From Morinoia aosen (taxonomy: Eukaryota; Arthropoda; Malacostraca; Amphipoda; Talitridae), in NCBI GenBank assembly GCA_030386875.1, contig CM059558.1, positions 9,743,501 to 9,807,500 on the forward strand: 64,000 nucleotides of DNA, written 5' to 3'. The first letter of the stretch is position 1. Each line of letters starts with the position of its first letter. Below the pieces are notes generated by a model. That model made no database searches. It had not been told where the DNA came from and saw only the letters and a list, made by a program, of their open reading frames with translations. Positions 1-11,877 of this stretch are shown piece after piece. The position numbers and the translations under genes were made by a program.

Positions 1-919
1 ATTTCGAATTGCATGTACAATCACACTAGAATTCACCCTCTATTCTCGCAGGAATCGACCGGGTGAGACAATCTTTTACGCATTTGTAAAGCTATCGCGT
101 TTGAAAGTGCGTATTTTTCAAATTATTGTCGTTGGAAGCTAGGAGTGAACAAACCAGAAAACAAGCGTCAATAGGCTACTGGAAGATAATCCGTTCATCA
201 ACAGTGTAGCAGCGAAAATAGATTGCAATATAAATAAATTCAGCGCGAGATTATCGCTAGTGGAATAGAAATAAGTTAGCATTGTAACATTGAATTTCAA
301 ACCCTCTAATCAACGGTAGAGAAAACAGGCTCTCATATAGAAGACAAGGAAGAAAATCACGACTTCCAAGATCCCCATGGGGTTATTTTCAACTATTTTT
401 TACATTGGGCTTCTGTTAATCAAAGCTCATGTGACCTTTCATACTTGCATTTGAATTAAACTTCTGCTGACGTTCTAATCAGCACGCTCAACAGATTCAA
501 TATCAAGAGCCGCAATTTGTCGCCTAATTAGTCTCAATGAATTTACTTAGGCTCTGAAAACGTTAACACAATACCTGGAGTCCAGTATGAAAATTAAGAA
601 TTTTTTTCAGTCTTATTCTTTGAGGCTTATAGTCAACTGAGATTTATTTACTTGTAGCGTTTTGACGTAATTCCACATGAACTATATTCTTTGTTTCACC
701 AGTAGCATTAGTTATATGGTTATCGATCCGAGACGAAAAACTCTCAAATTCTTCTACGACCTGATATGAGGCAAAGAACAGCCTAGTGTTACACTGAGGT
801 TGAAGTGATATACAGTAGTGGATTTAATGCTAGGTGGCTGTAGCCGAGGAATGTGAATTAACTTAAAATATTCTAGCCAGCATGTCGACCTATGATACTA
901 ACAACCCAATTTCTGGCAG
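1..919. other. noncoding, probable intron
   Basis: AT-rich sequence without a convincing reading frame. It ends in a pyrimidine-containing stretch and CAG at 917-919, which reads as a 3' splice acceptor for the next exon. I see no recognisable repeat in it. Confidence 0.4.
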
Positions 920-1138
920 GTGCTACTGGGGGATACATCGCCATCTACACCCGGAAATTTCAGCGAGTTCACTTTGGTGGATATCATCGTCGGTCCGGTG
1001 TCGCCCATCGTCTGGCAGGAAATTGACGTGCTGCCACCTCGGTGCAGCAGATACGTAGCCCTCTACAAATACAAATTAGCCGCGGGTGAGATGAATTTGC
1101 TTCAGATTGCTGAAATTGAAGTGTACACATTATACTGA
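920..1138 (+). CDS. probable last exon, discoidin-like protein C-terminus
   Basis: A 72-codon open stretch that ends in TGA and is clearly more GC-rich than its surroundings. It directly follows a TTTCTGGCAG acceptor, and the frame can be entered at the first base of the exon, so the real start codon must lie upstream of the window. The encoded tail has alternating hydrophobic beta-strand-like segments and ends with RYVALYK, a short linker, then LLQIAEIEVY. The pattern RYV-x-hydrophobic followed by hydrophobic-AEIEVY is typical of the last strands of galactose-binding (F5/8 type C or fucolectin-like) domains. Family assignment is by eye. Alternatives are another beta-sandwich domain or a decayed copy, but there are no internal stops. 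A poly(A) signal lies about 160 bases downstream. Confidence 0.55.
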   Translation: MLLGDTSPSTPGNFSEFTLVDIIVGPVSPIVWQEIDVLPPRCSRYVALYKYKLAAGEMNLLQIAEIEVYTLY

Positions 1139-1297
1139 ACTAAACATTACCGGGAGAGGGAATATGTAGTCCAGTCCCGCCTTACGTGATTCTGCTGTGC
1201 TTTTAATTGCGACATTGTTAACGGACCTACTGAAAAGATTGCACCTTCATGATAACGATCGATACGAGATGGAAGAAAATGAACGTACGTACTAACA

Positions 1298-1303
1298 AAT
1301 AAA
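1298..1303 (+). promoter_or_regulatory. poly(A) signal AATAAA
   Basis: The hexamer AATAAA lies 160 bases after the stop codon of the exon at 920-1138, a plausible 3' UTR length. In AT-rich DNA this hexamer is common by chance, so support comes from position only. Confidence 0.3.
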
Positions 1304-4300
1304 AATTAATTCCGACCAATTTTTGCGAAAGTAAACTAATTTCCTGTGAACTATCAATTAACAGTAACAAATTGTTCAACAATTCACCAGTTCATTGGGG
1401 ATAATATATAGTTACTCATAATAACTATCAAACTCAACAATTAATTCACTCTGAAGTTAATATTAATAATTTGCGATTCTCCAGTTATTTATAAGAAATA
1501 GAAAACAATAAAACACAGAATTCTTGAAGAAGTAATTACCAGTAAAAAACTGGAGTCAAACTTCAACTACTGGGATATTATTACAGAACAAAATGAAGTT
1601 ATGGAATATCGGAATCCGTTGCAGCATTTTATGATTTGAAAAAACTGATCTTGTATACTTAACCAAGGCCCTAATATTAATGAAAATTATATCACTTCAG
1701 TGTGGTGTCTTCACCATCTGATGAATCTGTTCGGCTCGACGTGCAGTGAATTATTTTTTATGGCATCAATATCAGTCTGGACTGTAGTAGAATGGCTACA
1801 TGATTTTGCACTGTCACAATGATAATAGTTATTGAAACAAAAATAATAGTTTTTCCATCCAGACTATTCGGGCTATTTTATATCTGCTTTCAAAAATGTC
1901 ATATCTTCTATAACAGTACTGTTGAACTTCGTATGTTAATTTTACTCTTGCTTGCCTTCGAATGCACTATAAATGTCCTACTCGTGTTTCTGGGAAAACT
2001 TTGAACTACGTCCAAATGTGCTACCGGTTAGTGGATGCATTGTGTTTGTTTTTAAAATCCGTCTTCGTTCGTCCTTTGAGCATAGCATAGCGTCAGTTGC
2101 CTTGATGTGATTTTGATTGCACTAATTCCATTCCAATAACTCGTCTAAGAAAACAGTATGAATGTTCTGAGCAAGCTTTTGAAAAAAAATCAATTACATT
2201 TTGCTAATTTTTAAAAGTAACGATAGTCATGATGAACTTCATCATCAAGTTTTTCTCTGTAATTCAAGAATGTAACGCGTGCATGATTGAAATGTCCCTG
2301 TAATCTCAGAATGTCTTCTGTGTCATTTGGTGATGAAATATTTCAGTCGCAAAGGACATTTTTTATTTTCTTCGAGCGTGCACTAAAAACTCCAGTTCTC
2401 ATCATGAAATTTCTTCCTATGCCTTTAATTAATAGTGTAATATAGCGAAAAATGCAAGTTCTAGTTGGACAGACCAAAAGCTGGCAACGCTCGTGACGGC
2501 AACAATCACAGCCAGTCTTCTATTGGTCTCAGTCAACTAAACAGTAAATGTTGGCTACAGTGTGTACATATTGTCAAATCGTGGTTAGTACTTACTCTAA
2601 TTATTTCTAACTACCTACTACTAACTCTGCTCCACTCTTTCTATATATTCCAATCTATCTCCGCTTTACCCTCACTGACCACATGTCTGTTAATTGAGTA
2701 TATTGAGTTTAGAGATATCCAAGAGGTGAGTGACTATTTGCTATATATACTGCTATTGATGTGCTATTGTGTCTATTCATGTGGATTATATTGCTATGTC
2801 TATGTGGGGTGTAATCTATGCTGTGTTAGTGCTATATTAACACTATGGTGAAGCCTAGTGTGGGATTGTTATGTTGATTGTTATGATTGGCAGTAGCTAA
2901 ATTGGCTACTTTGCTACTGCCATTACTTCTAATATTATCTTAGTCAGGTTCTGACAAATAGATATTCATAATAAATGGCTGGATAAAATTTCCGAAGCAT
3001 GTCTTTTTTATGACATCTCGAGCAATATGTACTAAAGCTCGACATACGACGACTAGATGGTGAAGTTTTGTCAAACAAATGTCTGTATCCTACCAATATC
3101 ATGTCAGTCTAGCTTTACGATATGTATTGTTTGTAGTATTTCATCATAAATAGGTAACAAAACCGGGGCAGAATTAGGTTAGCTGTGTGTATAATTTATT
3201 TTCCATCTGACGCTCTGTTGGAGGAGAGGACGTCGAATTTCTGTCTTCAGCATTTCATCTATCAGTGAAAATTATTTTTTCCTAGCTTTTGCTCCTCGTT
3301 CAAGGAAATTAGCTCACTCTGTTTCGCAGGGAATGTAAATTTCGGGAACAGTATTGACGAGGTCGGATAAATAGATTTTAGAAATTTGTGTTGAAAAGTC
3401 TGTTGAACAGTTTGAGAAAAAGAAGAAATACTAATATAATATTCATGCACAGATATTTATGACTAGGATGACTGTGAAAAGTCTAATAGTAACACACTGC
3501 TGCATGGTGCAAGATAATGAAATCTTTGTATATCGATAACATGTTTGGTTTCCTATATTTTGTAGCCTTTCTCTCACCCCATTTTATTTTAAATGAAAAG
3601 GTGTTTTGAGTTTTTCCCTCAATTTCGCGATGATGCAGCCCTAAGCTAACGAACTAAAATTGGCTGTTTTCTAGTCTACAATTAGACTGGTAAAGTCTTA
3701 ACAACTCCAGAGCAAATTCATGCTGAAGAAAGTGACTAGACTTTTAAATCTCTAAGAGGGTTACACACCAAGGCCATTTTTTTAATTGCCATTTTCTTTC
3801 CAAATTTTCACGAATTATAACTAAATTGGAAAGCGTATGACAGTTCATTTTATAATTCTGTTAAGCTATCTGTTCTATTGAGTTACGTTGCGCTATAGTT
3901 TGACCTTCAGTAGCGTGTTGATCTATGGATTGATCTATGACGGCGGCTTAACACTAAGAAAGCAAAGGCACGACGAGGGTTATTAACATCTCTCTCTCAA
4001 CCTAACTAAACTGAAACTGTCGATGTACCTAAGGTTTATGATTGGGTTGACCTCTGTGGTCTCAACGATTCGAGAGTTGCGCTGTGAAGGAGAATTAATC
4101 ACTCCTCGTATTTCGTTAGCACTAAAGCTAGCCTCTATGTAATTGAACTGCAACAAAAACTTTATTTCTTGAAAGTTCTAGCACTTATGATCGAGTAAAA
4201 TATTATACTGACATTTAAAATGACTTCAGTGGCAGTCAGAAAGCAGTTTTGTTCTCATGAGATAAACATTTTCCTGTTACTCTAAGATTGACATTTTGTG

Positions 4301-4791
4301 CAAACTATCTATTTGGATTATGAAAGGTTAAAAAACCGAGGTTGTGCAACTCAAGATAGACTGGGTTTCAAAACATGACATAAATCTGTTACTATCGTAT
4401 TTTTGTACACTTTGTCTGCCTCAACACTATCTGAATGTCGTTTCAACGTATTTTGGAGGCTTCATTGAAGCTCTTACTGAGCGCACTTCTGCAGCCCTAG
4501 GATATCCTCTATACACACACTACTTTTTGGAAGGGGTAGCTCAGAGGCCGGGAAAGACCTTGCCTTCAAGATATTTTATGAACGTGAAAGTTCACTCATA
4601 ACATGGAAAAAATTTTGTGCGTCGTTTGTGGGACTTTGAACGCTACTGGGGAATCGACAAGTGATATACCACGTCATGCGATGTGCAAAATGTACAACTT
4701 TACGCGGGGTATTACTTCATTGTACGCAGCTGTTACGCATTTATTTAGAATTTATTACAGTCGCGTTTAATTTTCTTACTAAATTTAAGTA
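1304..4791. other. noncoding AT-rich stretch
   Basis: No frame with coding character or clear repeat was found. The only structure I noticed is a 9-bp perfect inverted repeat (GGCAGTAGC / GCTACTGCC) at 2889-2921. ORFs up to 128 codons are present but have low-complexity composition and no recognisable motif. Confidence 0.4.
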
Positions 4792-4843
4792 TAAAATAAA
4801 CAGAAGAACCAAAGTGCATATATACATTTTAATTAAAAGCAAA

Positions 4844-4873
4844 CGTTTCGGAATACATAAATTCCATCTTCAG
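4844..4873 (-). ncRNA. hammerhead-like ribozyme motif at PLE 3' end
   Basis: On the minus strand the sequence reads CTGAAGA, a U, a 5-bp stem GGAAT/ATTCC with a 6-base loop, then GAAACG. CUGANGA ... GAAA is the hammerhead core, and hammerhead motifs have been described in Penelope-like elements. The extra U between CUGAAGA and the stem, and the lack of an obvious strong stem III with a UH cleavage site, mean it may be degenerate or only related. The same motif with a different stem sequence occurs in the second PLE at 12405-12431. Confidence 0.45.
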
Positions 4874-5127
4874 TGCTGAAACAAAGTAAAATACTGTACA
4901 TGAGAAAATGTCCGCAAACTGTAAAAATGAAAAGTAATTCACATATTAAGAAACTAAACTACCTAACCCAATACTAAAATTCATCAGAAAATAAGCAAGC
5001 CTAAAAATAACGTATATTTACAAATTAAAAAAATAAGATACCTAAACAAACCCAATTATTCAAAAGCCATTCATTCACACGCTCATATCCCGGATTCATT
5101 CACACACTAAGTACATGCAACCTCATG

Positions 5128-5865
5128 CTAGTAAGTAGGGACAATGTTTAGTTTAGTGGCACTGTTATCTTTATTCAATTGAGGTCTATGAGAAAATATA
5201 TAAAGTGATTCTATGATTCGAATATATTGTTCATTATTAGTTTTACAAAGCGTTGAAAAGTTACTGGTTTTGAATGAATGATGTGAATTTTCACAGTACT
5301 CCCTGATGGAAGATTGCGACGGTGAAGCTAATGGTCGGCCTGTTCTATGAGAAATACCTGCATGTTGGCTGTGTCTGATGAATTGTTGGACAGTAGTACT
5401 CCCAACATAAGATTGCATGCAGCAATCACACTTATACATGTAAACACTTCCACTCCACAGACACTCCTCCAAACATTCCTTCCTATTAATAAACGATACA
5501 ATTTTGAAATTGTTTCTATAAAAGATTCGCACGTCCACAGACATAAAAAAATGCCGGACCAGAGCTAACAATTCCTTCCTGAGACTGGCGTCCAAATAAC
5601 CTAAGAATGGTATTTCGAAATACGACGTCTGCTTTGCTGCACTTTGGACAACCGGTGGCGGACAAAATTTCCTATCTAAAAATTTTCTTACTACGTTGTG
5701 GATCAAGAATTTAGAATATTTGTTCATGGTTAAAATTCGATAGATTTGCTGAATTTCACGATGAAACAGTTCATATGAACTGGAGATTTTAAATGCTCGA
5801 TGCAATAAAGTTGTAATGCAAGATTTGATGTATCGTTTGCTTTTAATTAAAATGTATATATGCAC
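5128..5865 (-). CDS. Penelope-like RT tail and GIY-YIG endonuclease (partial)
   Basis: An open frame of 245 codons without frameshift. The first ~55 residues match the thumb-side end of a Penelope RT (short helices before the linker). The GIY-YIG domain starts around residue 140 with a VYMYKCDCCMQSYVGST segment: the Y and YVG half-motifs plus the cysteine cluster typical of this endonuclease, which supplies the paired Cys/His site. RHSQHAG follows with the expected basic residue, then RIIESLYI near the C-terminus with the catalytic-position Glu. In the family this protein nicks target DNA and primes reverse transcription. The first ~10 codons (MHIYILIKSK) are translated from the inverted terminal repeat rather than from RT, so the ATG is accidental. 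The frame is intact, so the copy may be fairly young. Confidence 0.8.
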   Translation of the reverse strand: MHIYILIKSKRYIKSCITTLLHRAFKISSSYELFHREIQQIYRILTMNKYSKFLIHNVVRKFLDRKFCPPPVVQSAAKQTSYFEIPFLGYLDASLRKELLALVRHFFMSVDVRIFYRNNFKIVSFINRKECLEECLWSGSVYMYKCDCCMQSYVGSTTVQQFIRHSQHAGISHRTGRPLASPSQSSIREYCENSHHSFKTSNFSTLCKTNNEQYIRIIESLYIFSHRPQLNKDNSATKLNIVPTY

Positions 5866-5887
5866 TTAGGTTCTTCTGTTTATTTTA

Positions 5888-6894
5888 CGCATAAGACTCC
5901 CTAAGAATCGTCCAATAAGAACTATAATTTAAGTATATTGCCAGTTTTAAAGAACTCATGATATCACAGCCTGTCAGGATACTTTGCTCTAGGACGAGAA
6001 ATTGATACCACACAGACTCTTAGACGTTATGCTTAAATTGGTGTAAAACCGTTAAATGTTTATTTTTACTTCCAGTACAAGAACACCTTGCCTGCTTCTA
6101 AGATAACGTATGGCTAGTGAAGCCATTGGTATCAGGTGATTTAATTTTTTTTTGCCACCTATTCTGAAGAAAATGATTGACTGGAGGCGTAAGAGATGGT
6201 ACAACCAGAAGAAACACCAGAGTTGTGGAAAACGAAAGCCTGTGAGGAATTTCTACAACGTATTTTGCTTAATTGTTTTATTTCATTGCGCAAAAGGTTA
6301 ACAAAAGTTCAAGGACACGAATGGGTTCAAACGTTAAATTTATTATGACGGCTCTCAACACAAAGGCAGAAACTTCAAATTAAGTAGGTCAATGTGACAT
6401 TATTAATCTTTCATTACTTAAGGTGGCCAGTGGTTAAAACAATAAGTTAGTTAATGTGTTTAAAGGAACCCATTTGTCCTTGTAAATTTTTCATTGGGGT
6501 TAAAATTCGTGTATAATTTCAAGGCTTTAATAGGTGCAAGAATCAATCCGGGCGTAGGATACCCACCACTCAAGCCTCCGATAAAACAGGCTTCGGCAAT
6601 AAATTATTTAATGAACCATGACTGCTCCTCCAGTACCACATGATGGCCACCTCGGGAAGCTCGGTTGAAAGAGTCAAAGCTCGTGCAGCGCAAAGACTTC
6701 CGTTACCTGCCGCAGAGCATGAGCGGAAGTTTTCACGACAGATGGCAAACCAGTGAAAGCGTTGGCAAAAAGAGCAGCCCAACTGCGATCAGGGAAGCCC
6801 ACGTGAACGCCCATATGATTAATATTCAGGTTGAAAATTTGATGAATTTACCTAATTCGGTGACATTTGTCTTACAAAAACCGGCTAAATTCGG
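5888..6894. other. noncoding stretch
   Basis: No convincing gene or repeat. The ORFs at 6570-6904 on both strands are short, overlapping shadows with no recognisable motif. Confidence 0.35.
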
Positions 6895-7107
6895 GCTGCT
6901 ATAGCATAAGGTCTACCACACGGTAGTATGAGATCTATCTCTAGCTAGTATCTACAACGTGAGGTTTGGTTAGGTTGGGTTAGGTCAGGTTACTTATGGA
7001 CATTACTTATTACCATCCATTTAATTCAGCGATAAGCACTTAATTTGTACATCTCAAACTGCTCATGAGTAGGCGATATTTGGCGGTAGACCACACGCTA
7101 TAGTAGC
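6895..7107. mobile_element. short inverted-repeat element (~210 bp)
   Basis: The ends are imperfect inverted repeats: left GCTGCTATAGCATAAGGTCT, right GGTAGACCACACGCTATAGT plus AGC. The interior contains TTAGGTTGGGTTAGGTCAGG at about 6968-6990. Size and TIRs suggest a non-autonomous DNA element. I could not define a clean target-site duplication. Confidence 0.4.
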
Positions 7108-10100
7108 ACCATAAATTCTGTACGTAGGCATGAAGCGAGCAACATGGAGCGCAAGGCAGCGTCATTGTGAGATACTGTAACGTAAACCGAATAATAACCA
7201 TGGCAAATATTCACAGTGAGATAGGTTAAACAATCAACAAATATACCATCACTGCAAGGCACAGGAAGAACTTCATCTCCTATGTGCGGAGCGACTTCTA
7301 GCGAATACGAGTAATGGTTATGAATCACAGTTAATGGTAATGTTAATAGGAAAATGCTGATGCCCAATAGTAGTGTAATAAATAATCATTTGTAGTAATG
7401 CCAAAGAGGTTTACTCCGCGCTATCAGATTAAATCTCGTCGTTAATGTGGTTTTAGATCAGCCATAGTTATGCAATTATATTACTAATGTAAAGACTTAA
7501 ACTTTGTACAAGCACGTACTTATAGGAACACTGAAATATAGCACCAGACGAGAGGAAGGGCTGAGAAAACATGGGACCGCGGCCGTCGCCAAGCTGCTCG
7601 CCTCGAGTCCATACTGCGCTTGTTGTGCTTGACGTCGCTGCTATTAAATTTGGCCGAGACATGACAGTGGTTCTGCCCGAGGTTGGGCGCAAGAAGCTGC
7701 CTGGGCTTTCCTGACTCGCCTGGCTATCCTGACTAGCCTAACTATGACGCGGCTGCGTGGGCCTCACCTTGCACGAGGCCCCTGGGGTTTGCCTTTAAAG
7801 TCGGGAACAAAATGAGAGCCTCGAACAAATCTTTGAAAATTCTTCCCACAAGCAATGGACTCAACTTTTTCATAATTGCTCTGAGCACCCAATATTTGCA
7901 ATGTATTAATACGTATAGAATTGATACTTATCTACTTTCTGTATGATTTATTATGGTGGCATTTGCACTCATTTGTTTCTGAGTGAACTGCTTCGGTTTA
8001 CCTAGAAGGTGTTCCGTTGTACGCATAAACGGGTTAATTGAATGGTTTAACGTTCTGAAATAGCTAGCTTAGGCTAGTAATTCCATTGTGCTTCTAAAAT
8101 TTTTTAAACAAACATCAATTGAAGTCGTACTTGATTAGTTCAGATTTCATCTCTGATGATGCATCTGAAGTTGCTACTGATATGGCTTATTGATTCATTA
8201 TTCAAACTGTCGACACGTTAGTTAATAGTGACTAATTTTGTTTCATACCATTTGAGAAACTAAAAAAATTCACTTCCACCATTTGCACTTCCGGATTTCA
8301 AACAATCTTTTTTACGGTAAAATTTTTTTCCAGTTTTCTGTTAACGATGTCGAATTCATGCAATTATACTCCAACACGAACACATCAATCACCATTTTGA
8401 GATGAAATAAAAACATTCCTGCGTAGTTTCGACGTACGAAATGATAATTTTGTAGAAGAGACCGGTTATGTGTGCGAACTTGATGTCGAGTGCATTAAGT
8501 GTACATGGCTACGAGGTATCGACCAGCTAGCTATTCAACAAAATAACATTGAGATGGTGTTTAACTTTTACATTTCTTGATTCGAGTGTCCTGATTTTCC
8601 ACTCAGATTCGCGAAATGAACACGTTGGGTCTAAGCGTATTTGATTCACCCTGCAATTAAGAGGAGACCTATGCTACTGACAATATAAAGTTTCCTTAAA
8701 AGTGTGTGTTCCTGCTCTTTTCTTTTGTAAAGATAATTCATATTTGTTGTATGCCGTTTATAGTTAGCAATTCCCGTTAATTACAAGAACCTCGTGAATA
8801 ATGAGATAAAGAGGCGAAATGGAGTAGTAGCGATCTACCTGTCTGCATTTCTGATTCGTTACAGGAAAGAGATCAATATTTTTCATACAAACGAAGAATG
8901 ATCGGAGGAAATATAAAAATAATTAGTCCACCGTCTTGCTGTAATGAGAAAGGAAATGAACAGTGCCTGTAGACTGGATAATTTAATGTACGTACATACT
9001 GGCATTACTGTACGTACATTCTGGCATGCCAGAATACTGGCATTACTGCAGTAGCTAGCTTAATCGTTAAGAAATCTTCCCATCATGTTGAGCCGGTAAT
9101 GTTACATGGCCGTAGAAAAAATATAAGAAACGGGAAAAAATCAGTACTGAGTCGACATGTACAAGGATGTAGGTTTAGTAGATGCTGAAGCAACACACTA
9201 GTTTTAGAAACAGGAATACCGTTAGTAAATTGCACCGCATTCACCATTAAAAGCCAACAACCCTGATTATGACACATTTACCTGAAAAAGGCGCAGCAAA
9301 AATAGCGATAACTCATTTTCATAATACGCGTTACCTCAAACACGTGCATGATGAGATTCTTAGTGAGAATTAATGAGGAAACATAAATTTTGAATTTTTT
9401 CCTCTCTGTTGCTTTATCACTTCCATGTTAAACCCTGTCCGGTCATTTTCATCGAGGCATCAGATGGCTGATGCCCACCAGGTTCATACTCGCACCACAC
9501 CCAGTTAAACGACAGGTAGCAGAACACAGTGAAAGATGGCCGCTGAAGGTCAGAACGTTCCTCTGTCGGCCGCTCTCGACCAAAATTTGCCATTCGACGG
9601 CTATCCGCTAGTCTCATTTAGACGTAAACAAGCCGGAAAAATCGAGCACTTTCCCAAAAGCGGATTCAAGAGGAGAATGTCGCTTGCGTTCGACCTATTT
9701 GGTTAACAGTCGAGCAACGGTTTTCTGGAAGCTACAGAAAATTCTTTAGAATATCTTAAGTGCAACTTTAGATTTTAGTCTAACACTCATAACTTTTGAA
9801 ATAATTCACCTGTTGAGTTCAAATTACTCTCAAATGAAAGATAAAAACATTCTTAAGGGAAAATCGTACATACAAACATTCTTGAGCACTCTCAGACAGC
9901 AAAATTCATTTGCCATGAAAATTACAGTCGGTAGCTGCCGAGGAAAACTTGCTAGTCAAAGCTGTCAACTAAAAAATGGTATATTTACCTAAAACTTTAC
10001 CTTGCGGATAGTTATAATGTTATAAGGTATTTAAATGTCAATTTACATTTTGTATAGTGTACATTAAATAATACTGTCCTGTTGTTCATCTGAGCCAAAT

Positions 10101-10773
10101 TTTTATTTCCATTCGAGTTACAGATGGCAACACTGCTCGCCCATGTGACAAGTCTGACTCAAGCTGCTCAAGCAAGCCTTTTCGCGGCAGTTATTTGAAT
10201 GAGTTGTGCGTCACAGGTGTAGTGGTGGCTTCTTATTTATGCAATAAGTTTTTTCACGCAATGTCAGAATGTATTTCAGTGCGTGTGTGTAGTACGTTGA
10301 AGTGTCTCTTATTTCTGAAAAAATGTCTGCTCTAAAAAGGTATGAGGTGTTTGCTCCCACTTGAGTTTCTTATTCCATTGAAGACGTTAAGCCGGTATGG
10401 CATGTTGTCAAGTGCCTGATGAGGGATTGATCTTCTCGTCTCAATAATTTTTGAGTGTGAATGAATAGTAATATACATATATTTATGAGAAAGAACAATT
10501 ACGCACTTAAGGTCAATCAGGAATCAGGATTGCACTACTGTGCGGCCAATGTTGATTTCATATGTGGGAGTGCACAATTGTATATACTTCAAAATTTAAA
10601 CTGTAGTTTAAAGAAGCAATAAAAGCAAAATATAATAGTGTATGTTTATTCACTATTAATTTCATTCTTATTTTACAGTAAGTGTTAACACCATTTAGCT
10701 TCAAACTTTTAAGTTGCAGTATAATTCCACTTGAGAAACCTTTGACAAGCAACAATGTGCAATGTTTTCAATT
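7108..10773. other. noncoding, with two GC-rich patches
   Basis: Mostly AT-rich without a recognisable gene. A CpG-containing patch at about 7545-7800 and another at about 9420-9640 are far more GC-rich than their surroundings and could be exons, promoter DNA or decayed elements. The reading frames in them (e.g. 9417-9617 minus, 66 codons) show no motif I know. Confidence 0.35.
8988..9049. repeat. short tandem repeat with palindrome
   Basis: Two to three partial repeats of a ~21-base unit (TGTACGTACATACTGGCATT). An 18-base perfect palindrome ATTCTGGCATGCCAGAAT lies at 9018-9035. Confidence 0.6.
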
Positions 10774-10827
10774 TAGATGTACGGATAGTATCGGTATCGG
10801 CCTTTTTCTATTATCAGTACATCACTA
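10774..10827. repeat. mini-copy of an inverted-repeat terminus
   Basis: AGATGTACGGATAGTATCGG followed by TATCGGCC and, 20 bases on, the inverted AGTACATCACT. The same ATGTAC-GATA-TATCGGTA terminus occurs at the outer ends of the large inverted repeat (11424 and 14900). This is probably a minimal relative of that element. Confidence 0.4.
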
Positions 10828-10899
10828 GTTTCAATTTTTTGGTAAAAAAAGTAAACTTCAGAAATATCTGACAAGCTGCATTATAAAATTAAGGAATAA

Positions 10900-11247
10900 C
10901 AATAATGAATGACATTTTGCTCGCTGATCCGTAATTTTTGAATTATTAACCTGTGAAGTTATAGGAACTTAGTATATAAAAATGGAGATACGGACGCGTA
11001 AATATGATGTAATACGGCATAACATGATGCTAGGTTAAATTAGGTTAGGTAACGTTAGATTAGCTGAATAAACTAACCTAAAATAACTTAACTTAGCCGT
11101 ACTGACCCTGATGGTTACCGCCAAAATACTGGGCGTGTTTCAAGAATGCAGGTACGATGTAGATGATTATATAACGTTAATTTTACCTGAACGTAATTCA
11201 TGTTATAGCTCGAAAATTACGTATCAGCGTGCAAAATGTCATTCGTG
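10900..11247. mobile_element. inverted-repeat element, family A copy 1
   Basis: The ends are inverted: GAATGACATTTTGC plus TCGCTGATCCG on the left and CGTATCAGCGTGCAAAATGT plus CATTC on the right. Internal landmarks (GAAGTTATAGGAAC, then AACTAACCTAAAATAACTTA) recur in order in the element at 30700-31108, which shares the GACATTNTGCTCGC terminus. The two are therefore one dispersed family. No transposase is present, so it is non-autonomous. Confidence 0.65.
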
Positions 11248-11877
11248 CGCTTTTAGTGATTCTTTAAAACAGAGGTCGTGATTTCCGTGAACGCATGAAA
11301 GTAAATACTGACCGAAGAAAAATCCTTAATCACCTGATGAACATCAGCATTATCGATGAGTTAGGGTTGAATTATACTTTAAATTGAGGAGCGTCCTACC
11401 AGCAAACGTTGCATGATCGTAGGCTAGTGATGTACAGATATATCGGTAGCGGCATAGTCTGGCCGATATTTCATCGATACTTTTCAATAATACGTATTTC
11501 ATTGTGAAAATGAAGGTCATAAATCATGAAAGTAAAATTAAATAAAGAGCCTATTCATTCAGAGTAAATTAGTTAGCTAACTGTTGAATTACAGAGTTTA
11601 ATCAGGCCTGCTAAGTGAATCTACTACGTTGAATTCCCGATGTCACGGACAGTCTGTAAGTGAAAATTTTGTAGCATAAATAGTTAAACACAGTGGGGAC
11701 GTAAAATTATTATACTTTTACAACTGAAACCTATGTAGTTTGACCCAATTTCCATTTCTTAAAGTATGTGACAGGCTAACAAAAATCAAACCAATTAAAT
11801 ATAGTTAAAGGTGCATTTTAAAGTTTTTATAAATTTGACATAGAAATAACTGAAAATTCTATCTTCATTAAGCTTGT

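Larger units (their letters stand above)
4792..5887 (-). mobile_element. Penelope-like element, 5'-truncated
   Basis: A minus-strand retroelement about 1.1 kb long. It holds the C-terminal RT region plus GIY-YIG endonuclease (5128-5865) and a 3' UTR down to 4792. About 54 bp at its 3' end (4792-4845) recur inverted at its 5' end (5834-5887), sharing the core AGTGCATATATACATTTT. Penelope-like elements are known for 5' truncation and for partial terminal copies in inverted orientation. The core RT palm is missing, so this copy cannot be autonomous. Confidence 0.8.

Noticed and set aside
2465-2851. 128-codon plus-strand ORF
   Set aside because: Hydrophobic, Tyr/Leu/Cys-rich composition typical of AT-rich noncoding DNA; no motif, splice or start support.
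4534-4560. tRNA-like A-box word (GGGGTAGCTCAGAGG)
   Set aside because: No B box, no cloverleaf and no paired acceptor stem follow.
6960-6995. TTAGG-rich words resembling insect telomere repeats (also near 11035-11075 and 30855-30910)
   Set aside because: Only a few imperfect units, always inside short inverted-repeat elements; not telomeric arrays.
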